Below are positions 24,779-32,543 of a stretch of 50,560 bases of DNA, in pieces. This DNA is from Thermoanaerobaculia bacterium (lineage in GTDB: Bacteria > Acidobacteriota > Thermoanaerobaculia > Gp7-AA8): NCBI GenBank assembly GCA_017883235.1, contig JADGNY010000038.1:1-50560 (forward strand). Reading direction: 5' to 3'. The notes below the pieces were generated by a model. It made no database searches and had not been told where the DNA came from. It worked only from the letters and a program-made list of their open reading frames with translations. The position numbers and the translations under genes are program-made. Each line of letters begins with the position of its first letter. Position 1 is the first letter of the stretch.

Positions 24779-26071
24779 GTGCCGAACTGGATTAGTCTCT
24801 CGCACGTCACCTGGATCGTCCTCAGCGCGATCAGTGGCATCCTTTTCCTGATCTTCGACGCCATCCGTTACTTTGCCCAGCAGATCAGCCCGGTCACCCT
24901 GCGGCGCTGGTCTGGCGATCAGGCCGTGGAGCGCAGCAGCAGTTGGCTTCACTTCGACCCGCGCAATCTCCAGCTCGTCAGCGGCTCGCTTCTGCAGATC
25001 GCGCTCATCAGCGCGTTTGGGGCCACGATTCGCGTTCTCGACGGCGAGTCGGCCGCGTTCGCGTGCGGCGTCTCGGCTCTGGCCTGGCTGCTCGTGGTCA
25101 TTCTCTGGAAGTTTGTCCTCGCCTTCGTTCCCGAAGACATCGGGGAAATGATCCTCAAAGCTCTGATCCCGTTCTCGCACTTTTTCTACTACCTCTTCTG
25201 GCCGGTGCTTTTTCCTATGCGCCGCGTCTTCGACCGCCTCGACCGTGAGGAGGAGGAAGCGCACGAAGACGAGGAAGTCACCGACGAGGAAGTGCAGGCT
25301 TATATCGACGTCGGTGAGGAGGAGGGGATCCTCGAGGCCAGCGAAGGAAAGATGATCCAGTCGGTGGTCGACTTTGGCGACCGGGTGGCCCGCGAGCTGA
25401 TGACGCCGCGCATCGATGTTCAGGCCTTCGACGCCACGCACCCATTCGACGAGCTGGCGCGTCTGTTCAGCGAATCGAAATACTCCCGCATCCCCATCTA
25501 CGAAGGGAGCGTCGACAAGATCACCGGCATCGTCCACGTCAAGGAAGTCTTCGAAACGATCGTGAAAGGGGAGACGCGGCCCGTCGTGGAGCTGGCGCGG
25601 GCGCCGTATTTCGTCAGCGAGACGAAGAAAGTCTCCGAGCTCCTGCGTGAGTTTCAGAGCGAGCACATTCAGGTCGCCGTCGTCGTCGACGAGTACGGTG
25701 GCACTGCCGGCATCATCACCATCGAAGACGTGGTCGAGGAGATCGTCGGCGAGATCGCGGACGAGCACGAGGAAGAGGAAGCGACCATCGTCGACATGGG
25801 TGACGGCGAATACATGGTCAGCGGCCTCCTGCGCGTCGAAGCGCTCGAGGAGCTGCTCGATGCCGATCTCGAAGGCGATGACTACGAGACCGTGGCCGGG
25901 CTGATCTTCACGTCCACCGGCCGCATCCCCAAAGCCGGCGCCGTCGTGAAGAAGAACGGATACCAGTTCATCGTCGACCGAGCCGATCGCAGACGCATTT
26001 ATCGCGTGCGCGTTTCGAAAGATCCCGATTGGACACGGGAAGACGAAGAGGAGAGAGAGTCCCGTGGTTGA
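24779..26071 (+). CDS. HlyC/CorC-family protein with CBS pair
   Basis: 430 residues from GTG 24779. Three or four hydrophobic segments lie in residues 1-150 (WIVLSAISGILFLIFDAIRY, ALAWLLVVILWKFVLAFV). A regulatory segment EGILEASEGKMIQSVVDFGD and RELMTPR follow, then a CBS pair (YSRIPIYEGSVDKITGIVHV, IQVAVVVDEYGGTAGIITIE) and a C-terminal CorC_HlyC domain (MVSGLLRVEALEELLDADL). Family members are linked to Mg2+/Co2+ efflux. The 3' end overlaps era by 8 bp; YbeZ/YbeY-era neighbourhoods often carry such a gene. Confidence 0.9.
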   Translation: MPNWISLSHVTWIVLSAISGILFLIFDAIRYFAQQISPVTLRRWSGDQAVERSSSWLHFDPRNLQLVSGSLLQIALISAFGATIRVLDGESAAFACGVSALAWLLVVILWKFVLAFVPEDIGEMILKALIPFSHFFYYLFWPVLFPMRRVFDRLDREEEEAHEDEEVTDEEVQAYIDVGEEEGILEASEGKMIQSVVDFGDRVARELMTPRIDVQAFDATHPFDELARLFSESKYSRIPIYEGSVDKITGIVHVKEVFETIVKGETRPVVELARAPYFVSETKKVSELLREFQSEHIQVAVVVDEYGGTAGIITIEDVVEEIVGEIADEHEEEEATIVDMGDGEYMVSGLLRVEALEELLDADLEGDDYETVAGLIFTSTGRIPKAGAVVKKNGYQFIVDRADRRRIYRVRVSKDPDWTREDEEERESRG

Positions 26072-26993
26072 CACCAAATCCCCCCGCAAGCCTCATTTCG
26101 GTGTGGTGGCGCTGGTCGGCCGTCCGAATGCAGGCAAGTCGACGCTGCTGAACCGCATCCTCGATCACAAGGTTTCGATCGTCTCCGCCAAGCCGCAGAC
26201 GACGCGGAACCGGATCGTCGGCATCCTCAACGACCCGAGGGGACAGATCGCCTTCCTCGACACGCCCGGAATCCACCGTCCGCTGCACAAGATGAACGTG
26301 CGGATGATGGAGCACGTCCGTGCCAGCCTCTCCGAGGCCGGCGTCGTGGCCGTGCTGATCGACGCCAGTCAGCCTTTCGGTCATGGCGACGAGTTCGTTC
26401 TGGAGATGATGCGCCAGCAGAAGGAGAACGAGCCGGAGTCCATTCGCTTCGCCATCCTCAACAAGATCGACCTCCTGAAGAAGAACAAACTCCTCCCCTT
26501 GATCCAGCAGTACGACGAGACGGGGCTCTTCGATCAGATCGTTCCGGTCTCCGCCGCCACCGGAGACGGTGTCGAACAGCTCGTCAATTCGTTGTTCGAG
26601 AGCGTCGGACTCGGGGAGGCCGTTTATCCGACCGAGGACTTCACCACGCAGCCGGAACGGTTCTTCGCCGCCGAGATCGTGCGCGAGAAGCTGCTGCATC
26701 ACACCTCGGAAGAGTTGCCCTATACGACGGCAGTGGCGGTCGATCGCTGGGAAGAGGAAGAGGACAAGAACCTCATCAAGATCTACGCGACGATCGTCGT
26801 CGAGCGCGAGACGCAGAAGCCGATCATCATCGGAAAGCGCGGCGACATGATCAAGCGGATCGGTACCGAGGCCAGGGTCGAGCTGGAGGCCATTCTCGGC
26901 GCCCGGGTCTTCCTCGACCTGCATGTCGCCGTTCACGGTTCGTGGCGCGAGGACGAGCGTTTTCTCGGCGAATTGGACTGGCCGCTTTCCTGA
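26064..26993 (+). CDS. era: GTPase Era
   Basis: 309 residues. The G1 loop GRPNAGKST (19-27), G3 DTPG in FLDTPGIHRP and G4 NKID in LNKIDLL form the GTPase domain. The C-terminal KH domain contains IIIGKRGDMIKRIGTEAR. Era binds the 3' end of 16S rRNA during small-subunit maturation. Start GTG 26064 overlaps the CorC-like gene. Confidence 0.97.
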   Translation: MVDTKSPRKPHFGVVALVGRPNAGKSTLLNRILDHKVSIVSAKPQTTRNRIVGILNDPRGQIAFLDTPGIHRPLHKMNVRMMEHVRASLSEAGVVAVLIDASQPFGHGDEFVLEMMRQQKENEPESIRFAILNKIDLLKKNKLLPLIQQYDETGLFDQIVPVSAATGDGVEQLVNSLFESVGLGEAVYPTEDFTTQPERFFAAEIVREKLLHHTSEELPYTTAVAVDRWEEEEDKNLIKIYATIVVERETQKPIIIGKRGDMIKRIGTEARVELEAILGARVFLDLHVAVHGSWREDERFLGELDWPLS

Positions 26994-27084
26994 TATTTCT
27001 ACGGACTGAGCCGGTGAAGAGCCGGTGTAGAATCTGTGAACTTTCGGTCAACGCCGGTCTCAGGAAAATCAGGAGGGGGAACCT

Positions 27085-30000
27085 ATGCCGCAACTTCGCA
27101 GGTTGATTTGCTGTCTATTGGTGGTTTTCGCTGCCACCTCGGTCTTTGCCCAACAAACGGGAGCACTTCACGGGAGGGTGACGGCCACGGACGGCTCCGC
27201 GCTGCCCGGCGTCACCGTCGAAGCGAAGTCGAACGTGCTGCCGCAGCCACGCGTTACGGTGACCGACGGCAATGGCGACTACCGTCTCCCGCAGTTGCAA
27301 CCCGGTACCTACACGCTTCAGTTCACCCTCTCCGGCATGCAGACTACGACCAGGAGAGCGGATGCGCTCCTCGGTCAGGACAATGCCGCGGACGTGAAGA
27401 TGGGCGTGAGCGGCGTCTCCGAGAACATCACCGTCACGGCCGAATCGACGCTGGTCAACAAAGAGTCGACAGCGCTTCAGGACGGTCTCTCGCAGCAGGA
27501 GATCCAGAAGCTTCCGGTCGCGCAGAGCTACGGCGACCTGCAGAAGTTGATCCCCGGCGTCATGTATTCGCAGGACACGTTCCGCGGCCCCAGCGCGGGT
27601 TCGAGCGGACAGGACAACGTCTACCTGTTCGACGGAGCCAACGTCACGATGCCGCTTTACGGCATCCTCGTCGCGGAACCGGCCACCCACGACATCGCAG
27701 AGGTGAACGTCATCAAGGGTGGAGCGAAAGCGGTCGACTTCTATCGTGCTGGTGGCTTCCAGATCGACTCAGTGAGCAAATCAGGCACGAACAAGATCAT
27801 GGGCGAAGTCGAATACCAGTTGCTCAAGCCCGGCATGGTGGCTGCCCAGGTGGCGGGAACCAAGGCTCTTCAATACCGGCAGGACAACAGTTGGTCGACG
27901 GCGAACGTCGGCGGCCCGATCCTCTCGGATAGACTGTTCTTCTATGGTTCGTTTTACCGCCCGAATGCGAAGCTCGGGAATCAAACGAATGTATATGGCG
28001 CGCTCCCCGATTACCTGGACAGGCGCAACGAAGTATTCGGGAAGCTGACCTTCACTCCGACGCAGTCCTGGCTCTTCAATTCAACGTACCGAAGCTCGCA
28101 TCACACCCAAACGGGGAGCTTCTCGAACACCGGCTCGCCGACGACCGGCTCCGCATCGACAGTGAATCTGAAGATCGGCACGCTCGAAGGATCGAAGATC
28201 ATCAACAACAGAAGCTTTGCGACCTTCAAATTCACTGATTTCAAAAACCCTGGCTTCGGAGGGTCTGACTTCAGTACCGGGATCACTCCTTCGTTGACGC
28301 CCGGCGCGACGCTGGACCTCAACAACCTCAACAAGATGGGCCTGGTCACGGTTCCGACGGCGCTCTTAACGAATCCCGCGCAAGCGGCCTTCGTACAACC
28401 GTTTATCAACAAGTATGGCTACGTCTCCAATGGTGTCCCCACTGGCGGCGGCACGGTTGGCTTCGGTTCGTTCGTTCAGAACGACGACAGCTTTTTTCGC
28501 AAAAGCGGCCAGATTGGCTACAACCTTACGCTGGGGTCCAAGATCACGCAAGATCTTCACGTCGGCTACCTGCGGCACAACGACGCCGAGGATCTGTTCC
28601 GCATCTCGAATGGCTGGGGCGCCATCACCATCCCTGGAGGAACGGTCACCTGCAGCGCCGCGATCTGCGGAACGGCAAAGCCGGTGTTCTTCCAGGCCGT
28701 CTTCAACGCGCAGACCATCGGCGTGCCGAACGTGCCGAGCAAACTCCACTCTGAGTTTCATTCCCAGAGCTTCGAGTTGAATGACACGATTCACATGGCG
28801 AATTGGACGTTCAACGCAGGCCTGCTCGCCAGCAACGACTCGCTGTACGGACAGGGGCTCAAGCCCGCCGACAACCTTGCCGGCTGGGTCGGTTCACCCG
28901 GGAACAAATACAAGATGTACGAGTTCCCGTTCAAAGACATGATTCAGCCACGTCTCGGTGCAACATGGGCCTACAACGGCACCGACACGGTGTACACGAG
29001 CTACGCCCGTTACAACCAGGAAGCGAACTCCGACGCGCGCGCCGCGTCATGGGACCGTGCGTTTGTCACGAAAACGGTTACCGCGAATTTTGACCAGAAC
29101 GGCGTGCTGCTGGGCACCGCTCCGGTCTCCGGTTCGAGCGGCAAGCTCTGGGTTCCCGGCACCAAGCCGCCGGAGATGAAAGAGTATCTGATCGGTACCG
29201 CCAAACAGTTCGGCCCACGTTTCTCGACGCGTCTGTACGCCCGCTACAAGAAAGGCGACCACTACGTCGAGGACACCAATAATACGGCGCGAGTGGTGTT
29301 GAATGCTCCGGCCGGCGTCCCCAAGACACCGTACATTCCTGATCTCCCCGATCGGCTCAAGGCGATCGGCAGCGGTTCAACGTACGTCGTCGCCAACCTC
29401 GATGGTGCCTTCACAAAATATTACGAAGCAACCGCCGAGACCGCGTACAGCGGCGATAAGATATTCTTCCAAGGGTCCTATACCTGGAGCCACTACTATG
29501 GCAACTTCGACCAGGACAATTCGACGACATCGTTGGCCAATGACGGAGGGGTCTTCATCGGATCGTCGAACATCGCTGACGGTGCAGGCCATCAGCTCTG
29601 GAACAACATGTATGGCACTCTCCGCGGCGACCGCCCGAGCCTTTTGAAGCTCTTCGGCTCCTATTCCTTGCCGTGGAAATCCTCCGTCGGCGCGTTCTTC
29701 GTCTTTCAGTCCGGCCAGCCGTATGCACTCTGGAGCAACCTCCCGTATTTGGGCCTGCCGCTTCCCGATGGTACAGTCGACACGGCGAAATACGCGGAGC
29801 CGGCGGGCAGTCGCCGCAGTCCATCGGTTCACCAACTGGACTTGAACTATACGCAGAACATCGCGCTGATTCGCAGCATGAATCTCCAGATTCTCTTCGA
29901 CATGTTCAATGTGACGAACAGCCAGACGGGCACCAACTTCGAAAACAGGGTCAGCATCCTCGGCGCCTGTAACACGTCGAACTGCATCTCGACGAACATC

Positions 30001-30087
30001 GCCGGCGCGCCGTCCATCAATGCGCCGTCGCCGAACAGTTTCCTGAGCCCGCGACGTTATCAGGTCGCTGCACGCGTCCAGTTCTGA
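27085..30087 (+). CDS. TonB-dependent receptor, Oar-like, with N-terminal CarboxypepD_reg domain
   Basis: 1000 residues. A signal peptide (about 1-22, ending SVFAQ) precedes a carboxypeptidase-regulatory Ig fold (GALHGRVTATDGSALPGVTV, NGDYRLPQLQPGTYTLQFTL, residues about 25-95). A plug follows (VAQSYGDLQKLIPGVMY, DNVYLFDGANVTMP), then a long beta-barrel ending YQVAARVQF with terminal Phe. This is the Oar-type organisation common in Acidobacteriota and myxobacteria; the ligand is unknown. AGGAGGGGG lies upstream, and a possible -10 TAGAAT is at 27028-27033 without a clear -35. A terminator follows at 30110. Confidence 0.92.
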   Translation: MPQLRRLICCLLVVFAATSVFAQQTGALHGRVTATDGSALPGVTVEAKSNVLPQPRVTVTDGNGDYRLPQLQPGTYTLQFTLSGMQTTTRRADALLGQDNAADVKMGVSGVSENITVTAESTLVNKESTALQDGLSQQEIQKLPVAQSYGDLQKLIPGVMYSQDTFRGPSAGSSGQDNVYLFDGANVTMPLYGILVAEPATHDIAEVNVIKGGAKAVDFYRAGGFQIDSVSKSGTNKIMGEVEYQLLKPGMVAAQVAGTKALQYRQDNSWSTANVGGPILSDRLFFYGSFYRPNAKLGNQTNVYGALPDYLDRRNEVFGKLTFTPTQSWLFNSTYRSSHHTQTGSFSNTGSPTTGSASTVNLKIGTLEGSKIINNRSFATFKFTDFKNPGFGGSDFSTGITPSLTPGATLDLNNLNKMGLVTVPTALLTNPAQAAFVQPFINKYGYVSNGVPTGGGTVGFGSFVQNDDSFFRKSGQIGYNLTLGSKITQDLHVGYLRHNDAEDLFRISNGWGAITIPGGTVTCSAAICGTAKPVFFQAVFNAQTIGVPNVPSKLHSEFHSQSFELNDTIHMANWTFNAGLLASNDSLYGQGLKPADNLAGWVGSPGNKYKMYEFPFKDMIQPRLGATWAYNGTDTVYTSYARYNQEANSDARAASWDRAFVTKTVTANFDQNGVLLGTAPVSGSSGKLWVPGTKPPEMKEYLIGTAKQFGPRFSTRLYARYKKGDHYVEDTNNTARVVLNAPAGVPKTPYIPDLPDRLKAIGSGSTYVVANLDGAFTKYYEATAETAYSGDKIFFQGSYTWSHYYGNFDQDNSTTSLANDGGVFIGSSNIADGAGHQLWNNMYGTLRGDRPSLLKLFGSYSLPWKSSVGAFFVFQSGQPYALWSNLPYLGLPLPDGTVDTAKYAEPAGSRRSPSVHQLDLNYTQNIALIRSMNLQILFDMFNVTNSQTGTNFENRVSILGACNTSNCISTNIAGAPSINAPSPNSFLSPRRYQVAARVQF

Positions 30088-30109
30088 TCCCACGCCACAT
30101 CGACTTACG

Positions 30110-30136
30110 AAAGCCCGGCCGCGAGGCCGGGCTTTT
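30110..30136. terminator. Bidirectional rho-independent terminator
   Basis: AAAGCCCGGCC / GGCCGGGCTTTT forms an 11-bp stem with a 4-base loop, with A-rich and T-rich flanks on both sides. It sits between the convergent TonB receptor and sulfatase genes, touching the sulfatase stop codon. Confidence 0.9.
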
Positions 30137-32226
30137 CAATTCTGCTGGAAGAGCCGTTCGCGTGCGATGAGCTGCCGTGTCGTGGCATCGGCGTGCGTGC
30201 GCGCGGCCGCGATACGGGCGGGAGCGTCAGGCTCGTGCAGCAGCACGCTGACCTGGGCGCGCTTGAAGAGCGCCATCGGGTAGTTGGGATCGGAGGGACC
30301 GACGCGGTCGAGGGCGCCGCGGGCATCGTCGAAACGCCGCGAGGCGAGATAGAGCACGCCGAGCTCCGTGTCGTGTTTGAACGGCGTCCCTTCGAGCGCC
30401 CGAGCCCGTTCGAACGAATCGATCGCCGGCGCCGTCTGACCCAGAGCCATCTCCATCTGTCCGAGGCGCGTCAGTTCGGCGGTGGTGGGGGAGCGGAGCG
30501 TGTAGACCTTCTGGCGCAGACGGACGGCGTCGTCAATCTGGCCCTGCCGCGCCCGCAGCAGGGCCAGCGCTTCGAGTGCCGGCACCTTCTCCGGCGCCTC
30601 GGCGATGATCCGCTCCAGCATCGGAACCGCTTTCGGCCACTCGGCGGTGCGCGCGTAGTGCAGCGCCAGATACGTCCGTACGTCGGGCGAGTTGGGGGCG
30701 ATCCGCTCGGCGGCACGGTACGCGTCGACCGCGGCCTGTTCCTGGCCCAGGGCCGAATGCGCCGTGGCCAGCCGCAACGCGCCATCCAGGTTGTGCGGAT
30801 CTTTCACCAGGATCTGTTCGAGAAGCGGAATGGCCCGCGCGTATTGCTCTTGGACGAAGAGACGCGCGGCCTCGTCGAGCAGCGCGAACATCGGGGCCAT
30901 GTCGGCAGGACGGGGAGCGTCGGCGCGCACGACCGGCCTGGCCACGGAGCTGACGTATCCGAGCGCGGCCAGCTTGCGGCGCTCTTCGTCGTTGAGATTG
31001 GCGTCACTCTGCCGCGCATCCATCGACGGAATCGGATAGTCGTGCAGGGCCCTTCGCGCGGAGCGCGACAGACTGGCGCCGGCGGCGAGGTCGTGCCTCT
31101 CGCCGGGATCGGCGGCCACGTCGTAGACCTCGAGCTTGCCTGCCAGGATCGCTTTGCGATTCCCCTCCACCGCCATCACCTGCGGCTGCCATCCAAAGTC
31201 GAGGAACGGTTTCATCGCTTCACCGACGACCACCTCGGCATCGCCGCGGAGAAGGCTGTTCGTCGCATCGATGCCGGCCCAATCGAGGACCGTGTGGAAG
31301 ACGCGCCGCGTGCTGACCGGCGTGTCGCCGATTCCGGGACGTACGCCTGGACCGATGACGACGAGCGGGACGTGCATCGTGGCCTGGTAGAGAAGGTTTC
31401 CGTGCTGCTGCTCCCCATGCTCACCGAGCCCCTCGCCGTGATCACCGGCCAGGACGATGGCCACAGGCCCTTTGACCTGCCGTTCGAAGGCGGCAGCCAG
31501 ACGGCCAAGCTGCTCGTCCATGTACGCCACCTCTCCGTAGTACGGCTGCGCCGCGTAACGGCTGCGGAACGGCTCGGGCGGCGTGTACGGGTAGTGAGGA
31601 TCGTAGTAGTGGACCCAGAGAAACAACGGCTGTTTGACGCGGGAGTCGGGGGTCGGGAGTCGGGAGTCGGAGGAAGGCGGCGTGTCCGACCCCCGACCCC
31701 CGACTCCCGACTCCCGCAGAAATGCAATCACGCGATCAGTGGTCTCCTTCGCCGTCCGTTCGGCCACCCCGGCCGGCTGCTCGTCGTCGTAGGTATCGAA
31801 TCCGCGCGCCAGGCCGAAGCGGCGCGCCAGTGCAAACGCGGAGACGAAGGCGGCGGTGCGATAGCCGGCGGCGTGGAGGCGCTCCGCGAGCAGCGGCTGC
31901 GTGCCGGCGAGATGCCGCGCGTTTTCATGGATTCCGTGGCCCGCGGGATAAAGGCCGGTCAGCATCGAGGTATGCGACGGCAGCGTCTGCGGCACCGTTG
32001 CGTACGCCCAGCGGTAGCGCCGGCCTCGCGCGGCCAGTGCATTGAATGAGGGCGTCGATACGCCAACCGCCTCCGGGCCGGCGGCGTCGGCACGCGTGGT
32101 GTCGAGGGTGACGAAGAGGATCGAGGGGCGGGGAGGGGGAGGTGGGAGGGTCGTTTCCCTGCGGCACCCGGAGATGACGAGCGCCGTGGTGACCAGAGCG
32201 ATGGCGGCGAGCGGATTCCGATTCAT
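30136..32226 (-). CDS. Lipoprotein sulfatase-family hydrolase with C-terminal TPR repeats
   Basis: 696 residues. A signal peptide with lipobox VISGC anchors an alkaline-phosphatase-superfamily domain (SILFVTLDTTRADA, TLPSHTSMLTGLYP, VLAGDHGEGLGEHGEQQHGN). From about residue 415 there are TPR units (ARLFVQEQYARAIPLLEQIL, ALGQEQAAVDAYRAAERIA). The position usually held by the Cys/Ser that becomes formylglycine is Thr in QTLPSHTS, so a classical sulfatase reaction is doubtful. Residues about 171-196 come from a hairpin repeat. ATG 32226 is chosen for the lipobox; the frame is open upstream through a repeat element. Confidence 0.85.
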   Translation of the reverse strand: MNRNPLAAIALVTTALVISGCRRETTLPPPPPRPSILFVTLDTTRADAAGPEAVGVSTPSFNALAARGRRYRWAYATVPQTLPSHTSMLTGLYPAGHGIHENARHLAGTQPLLAERLHAAGYRTAAFVSAFALARRFGLARGFDTYDDEQPAGVAERTAKETTDRVIAFLRESGVGGRGSDTPPSSDSRLPTPDSRVKQPLFLWVHYYDPHYPYTPPEPFRSRYAAQPYYGEVAYMDEQLGRLAAAFERQVKGPVAIVLAGDHGEGLGEHGEQQHGNLLYQATMHVPLVVIGPGVRPGIGDTPVSTRRVFHTVLDWAGIDATNSLLRGDAEVVVGEAMKPFLDFGWQPQVMAVEGNRKAILAGKLEVYDVAADPGERHDLAAGASLSRSARRALHDYPIPSMDARQSDANLNDEERRKLAALGYVSSVARPVVRADAPRPADMAPMFALLDEAARLFVQEQYARAIPLLEQILVKDPHNLDGALRLATAHSALGQEQAAVDAYRAAERIAPNSPDVRTYLALHYARTAEWPKAVPMLERIIAEAPEKVPALEALALLRARQGQIDDAVRLRQKVYTLRSPTTAELTRLGQMEMALGQTAPAIDSFERARALEGTPFKHDTELGVLYLASRRFDDARGALDRVGPSDPNYPMALFKRAQVSVLLHEPDAPARIAAARTHADATTRQLIARERLFQQN
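31639..31717. repeat. Hairpin of GACTCCCGACCCCC-type words inside a coding region
   Basis: Two 33-base arms (31639-31671, 31685-31717) are reverse complements around a 13-base loop. The words match the junction hairpin at 22946-23007. The copy is in frame in the sulfatase gene and encodes a Gly/Ser/Pro-rich insert of about 26 residues (ESGVGGRGSDTPPSSDSR and following residues) between RVIAFLR and KQPLFLW. Confidence 0.9.
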
Positions 32227-32283
32227 CGCCGCTACTTCTAACACGACCTCGCATTTCTCTTCACAGTCACACGGCGGACGGGA

Positions 32284-32470
32284 CGGAGAGCGGGCGTCCG
32301 CGCCTGCTCCCGCCGTGGCGTCTCGCCCGGCGGTGGGTCCAGCCGACAGCAGAGTCGAACTTGAAACCGAGGATGGAGGCATCGCCGTCTCTGCCCAACA
32401 TTTACGTTCGCATTCGTCCCCACCGCCGGGCGAGACGCCCGTCGGGAGCAGGCGCGGACGCCCGCTCTCC
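32284..32470. repeat. Dispersed GC-arm repeat element, distant inverted copy
   Basis: Arms GAGAGCGGGCGTCCGCGCC...CGTCTCGCCCGGCGGTGG and the reverse complement flank a centre that, read on the minus strand, matches the centre of the 8825-9065 and 9781-10018 copies (GCGAACGTAAATGTTGGGCA, CGATGCCTCCATCCTCGGTT). It occupies the 317-bp gap between the divergent sulfatase and secreted-protein genes, where promoters for both should also lie. Confidence 0.85.
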
Positions 32471-32543
32471 CTTTCGAAACGCGGAGGGAGATGGCGGAGT
32501 CGCTCGATCAGTGACTCGAAATAAGTAATAATGACCAAAGCCG

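Noticed and set aside
24767-26089. 440-residue minus-strand frame opposite the CorC-like gene
   Set aside because: It is the antisense shadow of a well-supported CBS protein, and its composition (Asp/Val/His-rich) is typical of GC-rich shadow frames.
30193-32049. 618-residue plus-strand frame opposite the sulfatase
   Set aside because: It is an arginine-rich antisense shadow without motifs, while the minus strand encodes clear sulfatase and TPR domains.
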